Shown: one piece after another, positions 1-11,656 of the stretch
Layout: each line of letters opens with the position of its first letter
Numbering within the stretch: position 1 is the stretch's first letter
Assembly (NCBI RefSeq): GCF_020080835.1
Contig: NC_058159.1
Location: 30,727,525-30,791,524 of the forward strand
Reading direction: 5' to 3'
DNA: 64,000 bases
Source: Cotesia glomerata
Taxonomy: Eukaryota > Arthropoda > Insecta > Hymenoptera > Braconidae
Program-made: the position numbers and the translations under genes
Notes under the pieces: model-generated
What the model saw: only the letters and a program-made list of their open reading frames with translations
Databases searched by the model: none
Told to the model about the DNA's origin: nothing

Positions 1-123
1 ACCGCTGATGGCAATGTTTGATGTATTATTTACAGTTATTGGAGATTATCGCTGGATTTTTCTACAGAGTTATTTATTTATTCAAGTTTTTTACGAGATA
101 TATGACAGTGGAAGCAGAAGATA

Positions 124-1410
124 TCTAAGCTATGTTATTAAGAGAATAAAAAAAATTTTGTGGCCAGCGTATTTATATGATAAAATAGGTTTTTATGGTT
201 AAATTTGTTAACATTAGAAACTTATGATGATAAGTATTTAGGCTACATTTGAAAATTCTCTACCTCTAAATACATCATTAAAAAATTACCTTGTATCTTG
301 TAAACTATTGACATTTTTAAAGATATAAGCTCATCCCGATGTTACACTCATCAATACCTTTCATTTGAGTACCCACATCAATTTTTCATATATTTTATAT
401 ATTTATATATATGTATATATGAAAAATATATCAAAATGCATGTGGGTACTAAAATGAAAGCTCTTGATAAGTATAACATTGGAATGAGCTTAAGTCTTTA
501 AAAATGTCAATAGTTAAGAAAGTACAGTGCAATTTAACATAATTAAGAAATAACCTTGTATCTTGTAAACTATTGACATTTTTAAAGATATAAGCTCATC
601 CCGATGTTACACTCATCAAGACCTTTCATTTGAGTACCCACATCAATTTTTCATAAATTTTATATATTTATATATATGTATATATGAAAAATATATCAAA
701 ATGCATGTGGGTACTCAAATGAAAGCTCTTGATAAGTGTAACATCGGGATGAGCTTATATCTTTGAATACGTCAATAGTTAAGAAAGTACAGTTCAATTT
801 AACATAATTAAGAAACAACCTTGTATCTTATGAATTATTGTCGTTTTTAAAGATATGAGCTCATCCCGATGTTATACTCATGAAGACCTTTCATTTAAGT
901 ACCCACATCAATTTTTCATAAATTTTATATATTTATATATATGTATATATGAAAAATATATCAAAATGCATGTGCGTACTCAAATGAAAGCTCTTGATGA
1001 GTGCAACATCGGGATGAGTTTATATCTTTAAAATTTCAATAGTTAAGAAACAACAGTGCAATTCAACATAATTAAGAAACGACCTTGTATCTTGTAAACT
1101 ATTGACATTTTTAAAGATATAAGCTCATCCCGATGTTACACTCATCAAGACCTTTCATTTGAGTACCCACATCAATTTTTCATATATTTTTCATATATAC
1201 ATATATATAATATACATAAATATTTGAAAAATGCATGTGCGTACTTAAATGGAAGCTATTGATAAGTGTAACATCGGGATGAGCTTATATCTTTAGAAAC
1301 GCCAATATTTAAGAAAGTACAGTGCAATTTAACAAAAGTCATTATTTAATAAAGCAAAATTTCATTTATTTATAGTCAAAAAAGTCACGTAGTGACTTCA
1401 AGGTTGCTGG
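124..1410 (+). mobile_element. Non-autonomous Helitron-like element H1a (four internal palindromic units)
   Basis: The left tip starts TCTA, shortly followed by TTATTAAGAG, and is preceded by A at 123. The right end has the hairpin AGTCACGTAGTGACT, then seven bases, then CTGG at 1407-1410, followed by T at 1411. A 5' TC, a 3' hairpin plus CTRR, and insertion between A and T without target duplication are the Helitron hallmarks. A unique 5' segment (about 124-290) is also found, reverse-complemented, at 11460-11656 and again at 58615-58820, which shows that it belongs to the element. No Rep/helicase frame is present, so the copy is non-autonomous. It is the most complete plus-strand copy in the window. 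The exact 5' base is less certain than the 3' base because the tip has a small insertion relative to the other copies. Confidence 0.75.
291..1333 (+). repeat. Four tandem ~265-bp palindromic units inside H1a
   Basis: Unit starts (TTGTATCTTGTAAACTATTG or a close variant) lie at about 291, 556, 821 and 1085, so the period is 264-265 bp. In each unit the left arm runs from the ACTATTGAC / GATATAAGCTCATCCCGATG region. It is answered by a right arm ending CATCGGGATGAGCTTATATC and GTCAATAGTT, giving arms of about 80 bp. The arms enclose an AT-rich centre that has its own small inverted repeat (TTTTCATATAT and ATATGAAAA). A spacer of about 55 bp (AAGAAAGTACAGTGCAATTT) joins units. Confidence 0.9.
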
Positions 1411-3103
1411 TAATTTTATTAAGCACTTAATTTTGAATTTTTTTATTTAAAAAAATCTAAAATTTTTCTGTAAAATATTAAAAAAAAATATTGAAGATAT
1501 TCAAGTGTATCGATAATTTTTTCCGATAGATGTCGTATACTCGTAACTGAGCACAATAGTAGAGTTAGCAGTACTGTATCAAATATATAAAGATTACACA
1601 TTAATTCATAGTCGGGCGAGCGGAATAATGCAAGTTTTCAACAGTCAGACAGGTTTACATTTTACCGCGAGGTATTTCCATTTCTAACTCACCGAATCGA
1701 TCAAATTACCAGATGTTTATACTATATATCGATCCGAAGTATATCTTACCCATACATAACGAGCGAAAGCGGACGAATTTGTCATCTAAAATAATAATAA
1801 CACGGCAGAAGTGTGGAGTTTAACGCGCTCTGACTATAATTAAACTAACTGCATTTTGACTAACAACTTACTAAAATAAAATAAACATTTTTTACCCGTT
1901 GATATTGATAATTAAATGGTTTATTTTTTATCTAGATATGGCCGATGTATAAAAATTTATCCCTTTCTATTGTTAGTTTTTTATCAAGAAGAAAAAATGT
2001 TTGAAAGCCAGCAGAATTCGGCGATAATCATTGTGTGTAGATCAGAGTTTATTAAACCGGAAAGAAGTAAAGTATTAGCGTGGAGGTGAAGGGATGAAAA
2101 AGCTGTTAGGCAAAAGGAGGAGGGAGTTTTACGTGAAAAACTGGCATTGCTCTTGAGAGATTTTGATTTATGAGCTTGTCAGCTAAATGATCACTCCGAA
2201 AGTGTGTGTGCTTTTTTCATCTATCGTCGCACACTTTGATAGCACGGGAGCGAGCAGACCCGAGTTTCAATGTTAGTCTCTACTTGGGCAGGGGAGAGAA
2301 ACAGAAGTTGTGTAAGTTACACACGGGATTGCAGAGAGCCAGGAGTGAAAATCTCGTGTCACTCTATATAATTCAAGAGAACCCGCATTAAACCGATTGG
2401 ACTGACGCTCTCGTATCTACCGGCAAATTTATCATTAGCTCTTTTTTTTACGTTTCGTTTTATGTCCCTATCCCTATTCCCATCCCGATCTATCCCTTTA
2501 CTTATCGGCTATCTGTCACTAAGCCAAATACTATAATAAAACCAGACGGCTCTCCTTCTCATTCTCTTTCTCTGGACAAAAGCAGAGACTAGGGTTGAGG
2601 TTGAGGTAGAGGTTGTGGTGAACACCACCACTGTTTTTCCCTCATATTTATTGCGCTGAAAATAAATAGCAGTGCATTAGAACTATTTCAGAAGGAGTGA
2701 TATAACAGCTATTTAGACGGGCTTTTTGGTCCTTCCTTTACTTCCTTCGCTTTCCGTGTTTTCATTGAAAATAAATAGTAATTCTGCGAAAAGCATCAGA
2801 CCTCACTCAACGGATCCCGTCTAAAAGTGTAAACATTGGAGATAGTACCTAGATACAGTTATACCGTTATACTGAATGGTATTGTTATCAAAATATATAC
2901 TCAGTATTTCAGGCTCGGAAATTAAGTTGATGCTTTTCATGGATTGCTTTGTTTGGACAAATAATTAGTAATACTCGCGCTGGCTTTATGCTACCAAGAA
3001 TCGATTCCGGAACAAAGTTCTACGTTTGCTTTGAAGGATAAAATTATTCTGATGCAATTATCATTTAAAACTGAGAAATTTTGTAGCGAGAATTTTTTTT
3101 GGC
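1411..3103. other. Single-copy spacer, no gene recognised
   Basis: AT-rich DNA to about 2000, then a mixed-composition stretch with pyrimidine-rich runs (about 2410-2610) and short purine-rich runs. Open frames do not exceed about 61 codons and none resembles a known protein. I see no terminal repeats. Confidence 0.6.
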
Positions 3104-4083
3104 AAAAAGGATTATTGTTTGACTTAAAAAAAATTTTTAATGGATGCTATTTTTAATGTATTATTTTTTTATTAAAAATTTCACAATCCTGCCGGTTAAA
3201 TCAAGACTTATCTGGCTTAATATGGCTCAATATTTCCATAAATAATTTTTTATTAAATATAGTACCAAAAATTTCAAACAGGTGGTGCATGATCATTGAA
3301 TCTTCTCACTAGAGGAGAGTTAAAATTCAGGTATTTAGTTCCAAACCGAAAATATCAATCTTTACACTTCTAGGCAACTTTTGGGTGATCTAATCAATTA
3401 TTAAACTAATTTTTATTCAATTAAATGCTTTAATTAACGAACACACGTCTAAAAAAATGCATAAAGTTAGAAATTATTTTATAAATGCATGTTTTATCGT
3501 TATAAATTGTCTGAAATGGTCATTTATGACTAAATTGACCTGTACAAGGCTCGATAATCTAGAAAACAATGAAAAAAAAATGAGAGGCTTTTATCAAAAG
3601 GATTATTGTTTGACTGAAAAAAAATTTTTTTATGGATGGTATTTTTAATGTATTATTTTTCTTTGAAAATTTCACAATCCTGCCGGCCATATCAGGCTTG
3701 ATATTGCTCAATATGTCCATACAGAATTTTTTATTAAATATAGTACCTAAAATTTCCGACAGGTGGCGCATGGTCATTGAATCTTCTCACTAGAGGAAAG
3801 TCAAGTTTTAGGTATTTAGTTTCAAACCAAAAAATATCAATCTTTACACTTCTAGGAAGCTTTCGGGTAGTCTAATCAATTATTAAACTAATTTTTATTC
3901 AATTAAACGCTTTAATTAACGAACACATGTCTAAAAAATGGATAAAGTTAGAAACTATTGTATAAATGCAGGTTTTATCATCTAAAATTGTCTGAAATGA
4001 ACATTTATGACTCAATTGACCTATACAAGACTTGATGATCCAGAAAACAATGAAAAATAAAATACGAGAGGCTTTTATTAATA
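3104..4083 (+). repeat. Direct tandem duplication of a ~491-bp unit
   Basis: The marker GGATTATTGTTTGACT occurs at about 3109 and 3600, and sequence similarity continues for the whole unit. Shared blocks include TTTCACAATCCTGCCGG, TCTTCTCACTAGAGG and GCTTTAATTAACGAACACA. The second copy ends near 4083. Each copy carries one instance of the ACAGGTGGYGCATG core that also occurs at 20005, 20167, 63090 and 63770. No terminal inverted repeat is visible. Confidence 0.85.
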
Positions 4084-4824
4084 AAAAAACAGTAAAAAGT
4101 GGAAATAAGCAATAAGCAATTTCGGTGATAGTACGTTTGATTGAAGATAGAGGGAACTACGGGGGATAGTAGCGAGCTTGTAAGCTGGGACGGAGTATTA
4201 GGTAGGTACTATAGAGAATAATATTGTAAAGTTAGCCCGGGGGTACGGAAATCTCCTTACGCCTCGTTAGGTACCTTGTTTCGTATCTCCCATGTACGTA
4301 TGACTGATTCCACTAGACACGTTATAGCCGAGCTTTTGCTCAACACTTTCTATTCTATATATCTCTATATACAGACATAATAGATTGTAATGGTCCACTC
4401 ACCGAGACTTTATGTTATGCACGTTAATTAACTGAAAATAATTTGGTAAACAATGCTTTTACTATTTTATTTCTTGCTAAGTTCTATATAATGTGTAATT
4501 TAATATTCAATATTTCGTTACAGGCATACGCATGGCTTGCTTCAATCCCGCTCTCATAATGAGCGTTTTTCGGGTGTTTTGCTCTTTAGGATGTGGATAA
4601 GCCCGAGGGGTGAACACTTGTCACGATTTATGGTGTACTTAGAGTTCGGGGGAATTTTTTTCGCGTACAACTTGAGAATAAGTGATTGTTGGAATTTTTT
4701 CTTTTTTTGACTATTAAGAAAGAGCTCTCGTAATTTTTAGTCAATTTTGGTTTGAATATTTTTCTTTTTTTCTTATTTATATAAAATACTTCTCACCGTT
4801 TGAATTCATAAGACCAGTAATTGA
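4084..4824. other. Single-copy spacer
   Basis: Mixed-composition DNA with no frame of note. A plus-strand splice-acceptor-like string, TTTCGTTACAG, occurs near 4515-4525, without a recognisable exon after it. Confidence 0.5.
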
Positions 4825-4825
4825 A

Positions 4826-4866
4826 AAATTCACTCACCTGAAACATAAAAAAATATAAAATGTTAT
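4826..4866 (-). promoter_or_regulatory. Candidate recursive splice site (fused acceptor and donor), minus strand
   Basis: Read on the minus strand, a T-rich tract is followed by TTATGTTTCAG|GTGAGT, with the junction between 4838 and 4837. A polypyrimidine tract, CAG and then a strong 5' splice-site consensus with no exon between them is the form of a zero-length-exon (ratchet) site, as described for long Drosophila introns. A nearly identical string lies at 48747. By my rough estimate fewer than one CAGGTRAGT would be expected by chance on both strands at this composition, so two with good acceptor context is suggestive but not proof. Confidence 0.3.
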
Positions 4867-4900
4867 TAATTTAAAAGTTCAAAAAAAATTTTTTAAATAA

Positions 4901-5057
4901 ATTAATTTATTTAAAAATTAATAAAATTTTTTTTAAATAAATTAATTTATTTAAAAATTAATAAAATTTTTTTTAAATGTATTAATTTATTTAAAAATTA
5001 ATAAAATTTCTTTTTAATAAATTAATTTATTTGAAAATTAATAAAATTTTTTTAAAG
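4901..5057 (+). repeat. Four 40-bp tandem units
   Basis: ATTAATTTATTTAAAAATTA (one mismatch in the last copy) starts at 4901, 4941, 4981 and 5021, an exact 40-bp period. Each is followed by ATAAAATTT and a T-rich stretch. This is a simple AT minisatellite. Confidence 0.9.
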
Positions 5058-5070
5058 GTAAATTTTATTT

Positions 5071-6447
5071 AAAATTTTTCTAATTATATGACATCACTAC
5101 TTAATAATAAATTAGTAAAACTTTTGTTTTTAAATCATAAAAAATAATTTTTTAAAAAGAAAAATTAAATTTTCCACAATTTATCATTTTAATTAAAACA
5201 TTTGAAACTAAAAAGATAATAAAAACAAAAGTAACTTAACCCATTAATAAAAATAATTCATAAAAATTGAAGCATGAAAATTCTTGGGTATGATTAATTT
5301 TTCGCACTTATCTTAATGATATTAGTTTTAAATGCGTGAAAAGTGTCGAGGGAGACCCGGAATAATTAACCTCAGGCAGAGCGATATGGCGCCGATGTCG
5401 GTATTCCCAGACGTGTCGTTTTGTCACGGTGACACATTCAGAGCCGCAACTAAACGTAACACCTCCCCACTTAAAAACCCGACATAGGAGTATAAAATCA
5501 GGACGTAGCACTTAGAAGGAAAACTTTTCCTCGCAGACCGACAATTGAATAAAATTTAAAATTCGCCCAACCTTTACCAGCTTGATAATCCAAGTTAAAT
5601 ACGGAAATAACTCCCCTTCTATTCAAAATTAAAAGACCGATCGATTCGGCCATTACCAACCACGTAATACACAATACAATATAATGGTTTGTATTTTTAG
5701 CCGATCTAATACCGAACAATGCCTGGGTTGTTAGCGGCTAGGAATAAGTTGAGGGAATTCTTCCCTCGGAGTAACTTTATACCTATCATTACACCGCACC
5801 AGCTAACACTGCCAGGAGTTAAAAATGACTGACGCCACTTTGGCTATAGATATAGCTGGTGTCTATGAATAAATAATTAAAATAATGAAATAGAATGATA
5901 GTAGACTGGACTGACGGCTGCCCAGACCCGGAAGGAACAAAGTAGTCGCTTCTTCCCAGTTTGTAGTAGGCACACACCCACTCACTCGCCCCTAGTTTTA
6001 TGTTATTGATGGTCTCTTACGTAATATAAAGGTAACGCAAGTATAAAAGCTGTGCGTCAGCTGCCTCTTCCCACGTGGATAATCCCAGGTTATTCCAACC
6101 CCGTCATTGAGCCTTGCAAGCTCCACCTTCCACACTCGCAAAGTCCAACGAGATGTAAGTTGTGATGTGTTTGATGTAATACCGAATTTCGAAGTTAACA
6201 AAACAAAGTTTCAGGATTGCTTACAATGCTTGGTAAGTTTCGACGACTGGTCTCTTATCGCTCGAATACATTTGTCCGGTTTACTAACTGGGGCATTTTC
6301 CGAGATTTTAGAGCTTATTAACTTTATTAACTAATTATAATTTGACTTAATAATTTATTTTTAGCTTTATTAGAAAACAAATTTTATAATTATTGAAAAT
6401 TCTAAATTTTAATTTTTGATTATAAGAATAAATTTTTCTGCTCGCCA
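5071..6447. other. Single-copy island, no gene recognised
   Basis: The stretch 5300-6330 is GC-richer than its surroundings. It has overlapping frames of 67-75 codons on both strands, none with a recognisable domain. It turns AT-rich towards 6447, where MITE M3a starts. Confidence 0.5.
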
Positions 6448-6904
6448 CACTGATAGAAGGATTTGTTTATATTTGATAAGCTTTATTAACTGTTAATAAA
6501 TAATTTTTTAACATCATAGGACTTAATAAATATTTATCAACATTTAATAAATTATTTATTAAATACGATTTATTAAATGATAATAAATATTTGTTTACAG
6601 TTCACAAATATTTATTAACAATTAATAAATATTTACTAATAGTTAATGAATATTTGTTAACTGTTAACAAATATTTATTTAAAATAAAAAACAAAAATAG
6701 CAATTTTCTTTTGACACAGTAGATGATGATCATTAAATTCACTAAATAAATTAACCTTTTATTGATACTTATTAACTACGAATGAATGTAGTTTCCTCCC
6801 AAATAAATATTTATTGAATGTTAAAAAATATTTATTAAAATTTAATAAATTACATAATTGTCTTTAAATAAATTATTAATAGTTAATAAATCTTTCTATC
6901 AGTC
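6448..6904 (+). mobile_element. MITE M3a, CACTGATA-tipped
   Basis: The element starts CACTGATAGAAGGATTTG at 6448 and ends in the inverted form AAATCTTTCTATCAGTC at 6904, followed by TA at 6905-6906. The left flank is CA instead of TA, presumably a point change in the duplication. The interior is filled with short AATAAATATTTATTAA-type palindromes. It shares the string GCAATTTTCTTTTGACAC with the copy at 63158-63722. There is no coding capacity. A TA duplication fits a Tc1/mariner-like transposase acting in trans. Confidence 0.8.
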
Positions 6905-8411
6905 TAATGAAAGATTTATTTAAAAAATAAAAAATAGTAATAATTAAATTTATTAATAATTTTAAATTAAATATTAAATAAAAAAGTTATTAAATTTAGA
7001 ATATTTTTTAAATTATTATTGAAAAAAAAAAATGTTTTTTATTGAAAACAAAATTTTAGTTATTTGATTTATTTTTTTATTTTATACATAATAAATTTTT
7101 CTTTCTAAATATTTATTAGGAAAAATTGAGGAAAATTTTTGACATTAGCTTTTTAGATGAAATAAAAATTTAAATTGATTAAATACAAGAAATTATTCTT
7201 AGAAATTTAATAAATATTATGAGAATAATTATTAAAAATTAAAAACTTCTAAGTGAATTAATAAAGCAAAAATTAATAATTTAAGTAACACTGAGTCATA
7301 TGTTAACAATAATTAAATTTAACAATATAATCACTATCAGATTGTTTGACAAAGATAAAAATAAAATTAATAGATAAGCGAGGAATAATAGGGAGGCTCA
7401 TAGCGATAATAAAGGCACAGCTGATGCCTAGCAAATTAAATTTCCGAAGTATATTGATCAGGAAAGTGCCTGAGGGTGTTTTTAATACGCGTTTAAAATC
7501 GGAACCTGGTAAGAAAAATGTCGGATGTAGAATCCCGACAGAGGAGTAGAGGGATTAGGAGGAAAAATGTATGCTAAAATAAGGAGGAATATTAGAACAC
7601 GAGAAGACGTGTAAGGTGGAGAGCAAGAGCGAGGGAGAGACGGATAGGAATAAAGAGCGCAGATGGACTGACAAGGTGGAGGGATGCCGGATTGCTTCGG
7701 ATTGGATCAGATCGGTCATGGGTGACGATCGTGGTAAGCGGGTGGCTGCGGTAAGCGCAGAACCGTGTCGTGGATAAAGTGGTGCCCATCACTGTCTGTC
7801 ACCAACTCCCTTTCCTCCAACATACTCTGTATCTGCTTCCTTCTTCTATATTTTCTCGGTTTTATCTGCTCCCTTATAGTTTCCACTCCCCCTTCAGATC
7901 GCTCCGTGTTCCTCCGAGTGATAATTTGATAATGTCATATCGTCGGTGGAATTTTGTTGACATCACCCGCCGCAGAAAGGACTTTTCAAGCCGCCGGTGT
8001 TGACCTTGGCTCTCTAATTTAGGTGTTAGTAATAAATGGAAGGTATTTGGGGTGGAAAAATGTCGAAGTACGGCCCTGGAAGAGATAGCGGAAGAAAAAA
8101 CGCAGAAAGAATCATCAATATCACACTGACGACACCGAAAAGTTACTCGATTTCAGAATGGTTAACATTGATTTTTCTCCCGTAAAGCTCTCGCCGGCGA
8201 TACTTGGGGTCGCTTCGGATAGGGTTGGAGAACTCTCGGGTAATGTAATTAGGAAATATCATTTGGGATTGATTTTAAAAGGAAAGGGTTGGAATTTTAT
8301 GGTAAAGTTGTTAAAGCTCGAGAAAAGTTTCTTGTTTTCACGACTGAGGTGTGGAAATTTTTAGAATATATTATAGGATTATTTTTTGTAAAAAAAGCGC
8401 TTGATAAACTA
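6905..8411. other. AT-rich spacer then single-copy island
   Basis: 6905-7340 is very AT-rich and featureless. 7346-8370 is a mixed-composition island with frames of 66-77 codons on both strands and no recognisable product. Confidence 0.5.
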
Positions 8412-8682
8412 CACTGATAGAAGGATTTGTTTATAGTTAAAAATATTTGTTAATATTTAACAAATCTTTTATTAGAAGCCATTTTTTAGACCTTAATAAT
8501 TATTTCTTAGTGTTTAAAAAGATTTATTAATATTTAATAAATGTATATCAGATTTATTAAATACAAATAAATCATTTTAAAAACTAAGAAATATTTATTT
8601 AATACTACAAAGTCGTCTCTAATAAATGATTTGTTAACTATTAACAAATATTATTTAATACAAATAAATCCTTCTATCAGTC
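8412..8682 (+). mobile_element. MITE M3b, short CACTGATA-tipped copy
   Basis: CACTGATAGAAGGATTTG at the left and AAATCCTTCTATCAGTC at the right, flanked by TA on both sides (8410-8411 and 8683-8684). It is 271 bp, about half the length of M3c, and has the same AATAAAT/ATTTATT-type interior. Confidence 0.85.
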
Positions 8683-8700
8683 TACAAGATTAAAAAAAAA

Positions 8701-9330
8701 ATTCATTCTTTGAAATTTTAAGTTTGAATTAATCCGAAGAACATTTTGAATTTAATCAAATTAAGTAAAATAAAAGTAAATAAAAAATTTTTTAATAATT
8801 TCAATAAATCTTAAAAAATAGTCAAAATGATTTAAATAAAATATTTGATACTTTTTTTTTTGATTGTTTTAATAGCGAATCAAGTTTTTGTTACAACATT
8901 TTAATTATTTAATTAAAATTTGAATCTAAAATCTTCAAATATTAGTCTTAAGTTTCCAAATTGAATTTTGAAAAAAAATTTTTTAATAAATTGTTGATTC
9001 TTTGAAATAAAAAAAAATTCACTCTTTGAAATTGTAAGTTTGAATTAATCCGAAGAACATTTTGGATTTAATCAAATTAAATAAAATAAGAATAAAAATA
9101 TTTTTTAATAATTTCAATAAATCTTAAAAAATAGTCAAAATGATTTAAATAAAATATTTGATACTTTTTTTTTTGATATTTTTAATAGCGAATCAAGTTT
9201 TTGTTACAACATTTTAATTTTTGGATTAAAATTTGGATCTAAAATCTTCAAATTTTAGTCTTTCCAAATTGAATTTCGAGAAAAAAAAATATTAATAATT
9301 TGTCAATTTTTTCAAATAAAAAAGAAAAAA
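8701..9330 (+). repeat. Direct tandem duplication, ~316-bp unit
   Basis: AAGTTTGAATTAATCCGAAG and the following sequence appear in both halves with an offset of about 316 bp (8701-9016 and 9017-9330). Shared blocks include AGTCAAAATGATTTAAATAA and AGCGAATCAAGTTTTTGTTA. A third copy seems to begin at 9331 (ATTCAT) but fades at once. Confidence 0.85.
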
Positions 9331-10577
9331 ATTCATGATTAAAAATTTTAAAATAATTATTAAAAAAAAAAAATCTCTTGAATTAATTTTTTTTTGGCTG
9401 GTAAAAATACTGAAAAAAAATTTTTTGTATCAAGGGGACGTCATTATCGGCAATAAAATAATTTAACGACTCAAAAAAACACTCGAGAACGAAAAATTTT
9501 GTTAAGTACCATAAAAAAAAACTTCAACAAACTTCAAAATGTTTGATCACTTTTTATGGTTTTATATTTATATTTAATTTAATTGAAGTTTGTTGAATGT
9601 TGATGCATCGAATAATTCAATATTCAAGTGTGGAGCACGATGATACACAAAATAAATTGAAAAACAAACGACGATCAATCAGCCCGAGATTACTAAGTAA
9701 ATGTACATAAAGCATGTTCCTCGTATAAATATATAAATATATATATAAAATATATATAAGGGAGTTTCGGAGATAAAATAAAGGATGACAGGCTAAAAGG
9801 GGAAGTGAGTGATTCAAAAAGTTAAAGCAAAGTCTGTCTGGTCGTTTTGCCGTGGGTACAGCCGCTCGTGGCTTGATTTTCCCCCCGGGTAAATGTCGTA
9901 ACCGGCTTCAGGTGATGCCGGGTTTTTTTACCCACCAAAAAGAGCTAAACACCCGGCGATAAAAATCTCACAGGAATTTAAACGCGATCCCCAATTTATA
10001 TGTCTCATAATTACAATTATGACTGGAAACAAAAACGTTTACTGACGAATAAAACTCCGTCCGCGGTGTCAAGTCGCGGTTGCACCTCCTCCCTTTTTAT
10101 TTTATTAATTTTATTTCTCTCGCTCTCTCCAACAGCTCGGCAAGTGTCGCGGAATTAATTCATCAGAGAGCTAGGCCATTGTTCATAACTTGGTACTTTG
10201 GCTCCTCTCCGATAACTTGCTGTTACTTTATACCCCAGACTGGAGGTAAGCTACTACGTTCTACCGTTTTCCCGGTTTTAAATACGAATTACTTATTCAA
10301 TAACTGTCAACTCATTTAACCCATCGTCTATTCACGGGACGGTGACTCGAATACTTAAAACTACGACAATAACTTTCATAATACTCAGGAATATAATTTT
10401 AATAACAAAATAATTTAAGTAGTATTAAATTGCAATGTCCGACTTTTTTTTTTTAACTAGCTTACAATTCGAAATTATTTTTTTTTCATATTTTGTACAT
10501 ATATTTACTATAGATATATTTTTAATAAATATATTCAAAAATATGGAAATTTAAAATTTATTTTTTCTTAATAAAAA
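9331..10577. other. Spacer, no gene recognised
   Basis: AT-rich to about 9600, with a TATA-rich stretch near 9725-9760, then a GC-richer island at 9840-10330. The frames of 66-79 codons show no recognisable domain. Confidence 0.5.
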
Positions 10578-11656
10578 CTAGCAACCTTGCAGTCACTACG
10601 TGACTGCCATGACTTGTGAACTATAAATAAAATTTTGCTTTATTAAATAATGAATTTTATAAAATTGCACTGTACTTTCTTAAATATTGACGTTTTTAAA
10701 GATATAAGCTCATCTTGATGTTACACTCATCAAGAGCTTTCATTTGAGTACCCACATGCATTTTGATATATTTTTCATATATACATACATATAATATATA
10801 TAAATATATGAAAAATTGATGTGGGTACTTAAATGAAAAGTCTTGATGAGTGTAACATAGGGATGAGCTTATATCTTTAAAAATGTCAATAGTTCTCAAG
10901 ATACAAGGACGTTTCTTAATTATGTTAAATTACACTGTACTTTCTTAAATATTGATGTTTTTAAAGATATAAGCTCATCCTGATGTTACACTCATCAAGA
11001 GCTTTCATTTGAGTACCTACATGCATTTTGATATATTTCTCATATATACATATATATAATATATATAAATATATGAAAAATTGATGTGGGTACTCAAATG
11101 AAAGGTCTCGATAAGTGTAACATAGGGATGAGCTTATATCTTTAAAAATGTCAATAGTTCTCAAGATACAAGGACGTTTCTTAATTATGTTAAATTACAC
11201 TGTACTTTCTTAAATATTGATGTTTTTAAAAATATAAGCTCATCCTGATGTTACACTCATCAAGAGCTTTCATTTGAGTACCCACATGCATTTTGATATA
11301 TTTCTCATATATACATATATTTAATATATATAAATATATGAAAAATTGATGTAGGTACTCAAATGGAAGGTCTCGATAAGTGTAACATCAGGATGAGCTT
11401 ATATCTTAAAAAATGTCAATAGATCTCAAGATAAAAAGTCATTTCTTACTTATGTATCTAGAGATAGAGCATTTTCAAATACAGCATTAATACTTATTAT
11501 TATAAATTGACTATTGGTGAGAATAATATAAAACCATGAAAATGCACAACTTCAGGTCAAGACTTTTCCAACGATATCAAATTTAACCATAAAAACCCAT
11601 TTTATCATATAAATACACTGGCCTCAAAATTCTGCTTATTCTCTTAATAATATTGA
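10578..11656 (-). mobile_element. Non-autonomous Helitron-like element H1b (three units)
   Basis: On the minus strand the 5' tip is TCAATATTATTAAGAG (ending at plus 11656, with T at 11657). The 3' end is a perfect 8-bp hairpin GCAGTCAC-TAC-GTGACTGC (10589-10607), then seven bases, then CTAG (10581-10578). A at 10577 gives the required T on the minus strand. The 5' unique segment spans 11456-11656. Three palindromic units follow, with GATATAAGCTCAT-like landmarks at 10701, 10966 and 11231. This copy gives the cleanest pair of ends in the family. It has no transposase frame. Confidence 0.85.
10660..11450 (-). repeat. Three tandem ~265-bp palindromic units inside H1b
   Basis: Landmarks in the left arm recur at exact intervals of 265 bp. 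Each unit has about 80-bp inverted arms around an AT-rich core, as in H1a but reversed. Short frames of about 67 codons that repeat in these units follow from the repetition and are not genes. Confidence 0.9.

Noticed and set aside
291..1333. Regular direct repeats considered as a CRISPR array
   Set aside because: Units are about 265 bp, palindromic and contiguous within a transposon in a eukaryotic context. There are no short repeat/spacer units.
10696..11164. Repeated ~67-codon frames beginning MRTIDIFKDISSSLCY
   Set aside because: They are translations of the H1 palindromic unit. The repetition is DNA-level and the centre reads through a TATA tract.
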